This document shows, one piece after another, positions 33,369 to 34,995 of a DNA stretch of 34,995 nucleotides. Made by a program: the position numbers and the translations under genes. Within the stretch, counting starts at the first letter, position 1, and each line of letters starts with the position of its first letter. The DNA is taken from assembly GCA_903837135.1 (NCBI GenBank), contig CAILTK010000016.1, positions 1-34,995 on the forward strand, read 5' to 3'. This DNA comes from an uncultured Caulobacterales bacterium. Its GTDB lineage: Bacteria; Pseudomonadota; Alphaproteobacteria; Caulobacterales; Caulobacteraceae. The notes beneath the pieces were generated by a model. That model had not been told where the DNA came from, made no database searches, and saw nothing but the letters and a program-made list of their open reading frames with translations.

Positions 33369-33665
33369 GGACGCCCCCGTCGATTTTCAAGCCACGCTAG
33401 CGCTGCAAAACGCGCTTGTCACCTACCTTTGAGGGCGTCCGGAAAAAATTACTCCTCCGAAACGTGTGTCGACCCAGCGGGGGCCGAGCCCGTTCCTGAG
33501 CCCCTCGCGACGCCGCCCAGGGGGCGTCGCGCCGAAATTGCTGCGGCGGGAATGTCGCAGGGCGCCGAATCGGGCTTGAGTTTTCCATTTTTACGAGTGT
33601 AGACATAGGGGGTGATAATCTAAAGGTTGTTTGCGCTCCGCAGGGCGCAGCGACCGGGGGCGGAC
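33369..33665. promoter_or_regulatory. Divergent intergenic region between the tail-collar operon and the TIG-repeat gene
   Basis: The 297-base region holds a perfect hairpin (CGCGACGCC 33506-33514 with GGCGTCGCG 33523-33531). AT-rich runs near 33441-33450 and 33580-33625 are possible promoter positions for the two directions. GATAAT (33615-33620) resembles a -10 element for the plus strand. No EcfG consensus is present. Confidence 0.35.
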
Positions 33666-34995
33666 ATGCGGGGGTTTGGCTGGATGCGCCGCGGGCGGGC
33701 GCAAGAGCGGGCGACGTCCGTTCGCCTTCAGAGCGGCCTCGCCCGTCGCGGCGCCGGTCTGGCCGCCGCTATCGTCGCCGGCCTCGTTTTCGCACTCGCG
33801 GGGGGGCCCCAGGCGAGGGCGGCCAACGTAACGTGCAGCAGCAACAATGGTAACAGCACGGCCAGCATCACGGTCTCCAGCACGGCGGCGACCTTTAATT
33901 TCGACGGTTGCGACCCTGGCAACGGCGACGGGCTCTTCCCCAATCTGACTGCGGCGCAAAACCTGGCCAACACTGGAAACTCGGGGAACCAGGGGCTTGG
34001 CTACAAGGACGACTTATCGACCAACAACGTAAACCTCACGGCGACGGACGGCGTCTCCAAGATCATGTTCTCGGGCATCAACGGCGAAGTCGATCCCGAT
34101 GTGGTCAATATCAGCGCCGTCACCCCGCCGACGGCGGGATCGACCGCGACCTTCGATGTCTATCTGTCCAACGGCTCGGTCAACAACCACATCTCCTTGA
34201 CGGTCACTTTTCAGGTGACGCCGACCGTCACGGCGATCAATCCGCCCAGCGGCCCGACGGCCGGCGGAACTTCGGTCACCATCACCGGCACAGGCTTTAC
34301 CGGCGCCACGGGGGTGACCATCGGCGGCGGCGCGGCCACAAGCGTGGTCGTCGTCAATTCCACCACCATCACGGCGGTGACTCATTCGGGCTCGGCCGGG
34401 ACGGCCAGCGTTCTGGTGACCACGGCTGGCGGGACCAACGGCGCCAACACCCTCTACACCTATGTGGCGCCGCCGACGGTGACGGCGGTCACACCCCCGA
34501 GCGGTCCGACGGCCGGCGGAACCTCGGTCACCATCACCGGCACAGGCTTTACCGGCGCCACGGGGGTGACCATCGGCGGCGGCGCGGCCACCAGCGTGGT
34601 GGTCGTCAATTCCACCACCATCACGGCGGTGACCCCGGCGGGAACGGCGGGAACGGCCAGCGTGCTGGTGACCACGCTGGGCGGGACCAACGGCGCCAAC
34701 ACCCTCTATACCTACGCCGCCGCGCCGACCGTGACGGCGGTCACGCCCTCGAGCGGCTCGACGGCCGGCGGGACCGCCGTGACCCTCACCGGCACGGGCT
34801 TCACCGGGGCGACCGGCGTCACCATCGGCGGCGCGCCGGCGACCAGCGTGGCGGTGGTGTCGTCGAGCTCGATCACGGCGGTGACCCCGGCGGGAACGGC
34901 GGGGACGGCCAGCGTCCTGGTGACCACGCCCGGCGGGACCAACGGCGCCAACACCCTCTACACCTATGTGGCGCCGCCGACGGTGACGGCGATCA
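33666..34995 (+). CDS. Secreted TIG/IPT-repeat protein, 3' end outside window
   Basis: The gene opens at the ATG at 33666 (an ATG six codons on is an alternative) and stays open to the window end, 443 codons. A long basic N-region is followed by a hydrophobic helix (about 31-46) and a likely cleavage after ARA (about 52). A non-repeat domain covers about 53-185, rich in Asn, Ser and Thr. Tandem immunoglobulin-like TIG/IPT repeats of 84 residues follow (each with PTVTAV, GPTAGGTSVTITGTGF, GATGVTIGG and TNGANTLYTY). At least three full copies and the start of a fourth are visible. Such proteins are usually surface or secreted adhesins. Export and C-terminal anchor cannot be seen. It is divergent from the tail-collar operon. 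Confidence 0.82.
   Translation, partial: MRGFGWMRRGRAQERATSVRLQSGLARRGAGLAAAIVAGLVFALAGGPQARAANVTCSSNNGNSTASITVSSTAATFNFDGCDPGNGDGLFPNLTAAQNLANTGNSGNQGLGYKDDLSTNNVNLTATDGVSKIMFSGINGEVDPDVVNISAVTPPTAGSTATFDVYLSNGSVNNHISLTVTFQVTPTVTAINPPSGPTAGGTSVTITGTGFTGATGVTIGGGAATSVVVVNSTTITAVTHSGSAGTASVLVTTAGGTNGANTLYTYVAPPTVTAVTPPSGPTAGGTSVTITGTGFTGATGVTIGGGAATSVVVVNSTTITAVTPAGTAGTASVLVTTLGGTNGANTLYTYAAAPTVTAVTPSSGSTAGGTAVTLTGTGFTGATGVTIGGAPATSVAVVSSSSITAVTPAGTAGTASVLVTTPGGTNGANTLYTYVAPPTVTAI
34221..34995 (+). repeat. Tandem 252-bp (84-residue) TIG repeats
   Basis: Units start at 34221, 34473, 34725 and 34977 with an exact 252-base period. The central part of units 1 and 2 is almost identical at the DNA level over about 130 bases, and unit 3 is more diverged. 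This indicates recent duplication or gene conversion within the gene. Confidence 0.9.

Noticed and set aside
33441-33505. An EcfG promoter in the tail-collar/TIG divergent region
   Set aside because: AACG and GTTCC occur there in the right order for the minus strand but 27 bases apart, too far for this sigma factor.
34014-34954. Three minus-strand frames (34014-34385, 34460-34702, 34712-34954) within the repeat gene
   Set aside because: They are mirror images of the TIG repeats on the plus strand and repeat with the same 252-base period.
34221-34995. A CRISPR-like repeat array
   Set aside because: The period is 252 bases, in frame and protein coding. It has no short repeats with unique spacers.

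Overview
The window is high-GC alphaproteobacterial chromosome. A PodJ-like polarity protein, a complete PhyR-NepR-EcfG general stress response module, an UrcA-family protein and GANTC (CcrM-type) sites near podJ and nrdB point to the Caulobacterales (Caulobacter or Phenylobacterium type). The species call is inference. I see no rRNA, tRNA, CRISPR array, insertion sequence or integrase.

Regions. (1) 1-2582: a polyamine pair on the minus strand, ornithine decarboxylase followed by a deoxyhypusine-synthase-like enzyme cut by the window edge, with a palindromic element between them and a structured leader upstream. (2) 2583-5913: a phosphonate-type ABC transporter in which the binding protein and the permease are one continuous polypeptide, then a GNAT acetyltransferase. 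(3) 5914-12487: accessory and housekeeping genes: an UrcA protein behind an AT-rich leader, a PAS-like/LuxR regulator, a minus-strand metallophosphoesterase-glycosyltransferase-GNAT operon, a TetR regulator with a DUF1330 protein, and AMP nucleosidase. (4) 12618-14179: a small secreted protein and class Ia ribonucleotide reductase beta subunit behind two NrdR-like boxes. (5) 14181-23145: a general stress response region. The core genes phyR, nepR, ecfG and a HisKA_2 sensor kinase sit at its right side. Eight perfect GGAAC-N16/17-CGTT promoters, each correctly oriented, lie before a small membrane protein, a lipoprotein-OmpA pair, a lipid kinase-phosphoesterase pair, a DUF1328 protein, a YqjD/YqjE-like pair, phyR, nepR-ecfG-kinase and an entericidin-like lipoprotein. 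Fe superoxide dismutase lies among them behind a one-mismatch version. (6) 23249-27955: PodJ-like protein, a small membrane protein and S-adenosylhomocysteine hydrolase behind a 20-bp palindrome. (7) 28082-30767: a hotdog-fold protein and a DsbD/ScsB-type thiol-disulfide transporter. (8) 30784-34995: a five-gene minus-strand operon (three tail-collar proteins, a DUF6916-like protein, a GNAT enzyme) divergent from a secreted TIG-repeat protein that runs off the window.

The most coherent biology is the stress regulon: the regulators and many apparent targets are physically clustered, and the targets act mostly on the envelope (lipoproteins, an OmpA-domain protein, small membrane proteins, lipid metabolism) and on oxidative defence. 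The least explained unit is the tail-collar/DUF6916/GNAT operon with its divergent TIG-repeat protein, which has no other phage genes nearby. The fused PhnD-PhnE protein is the clearest unusual gene architecture.
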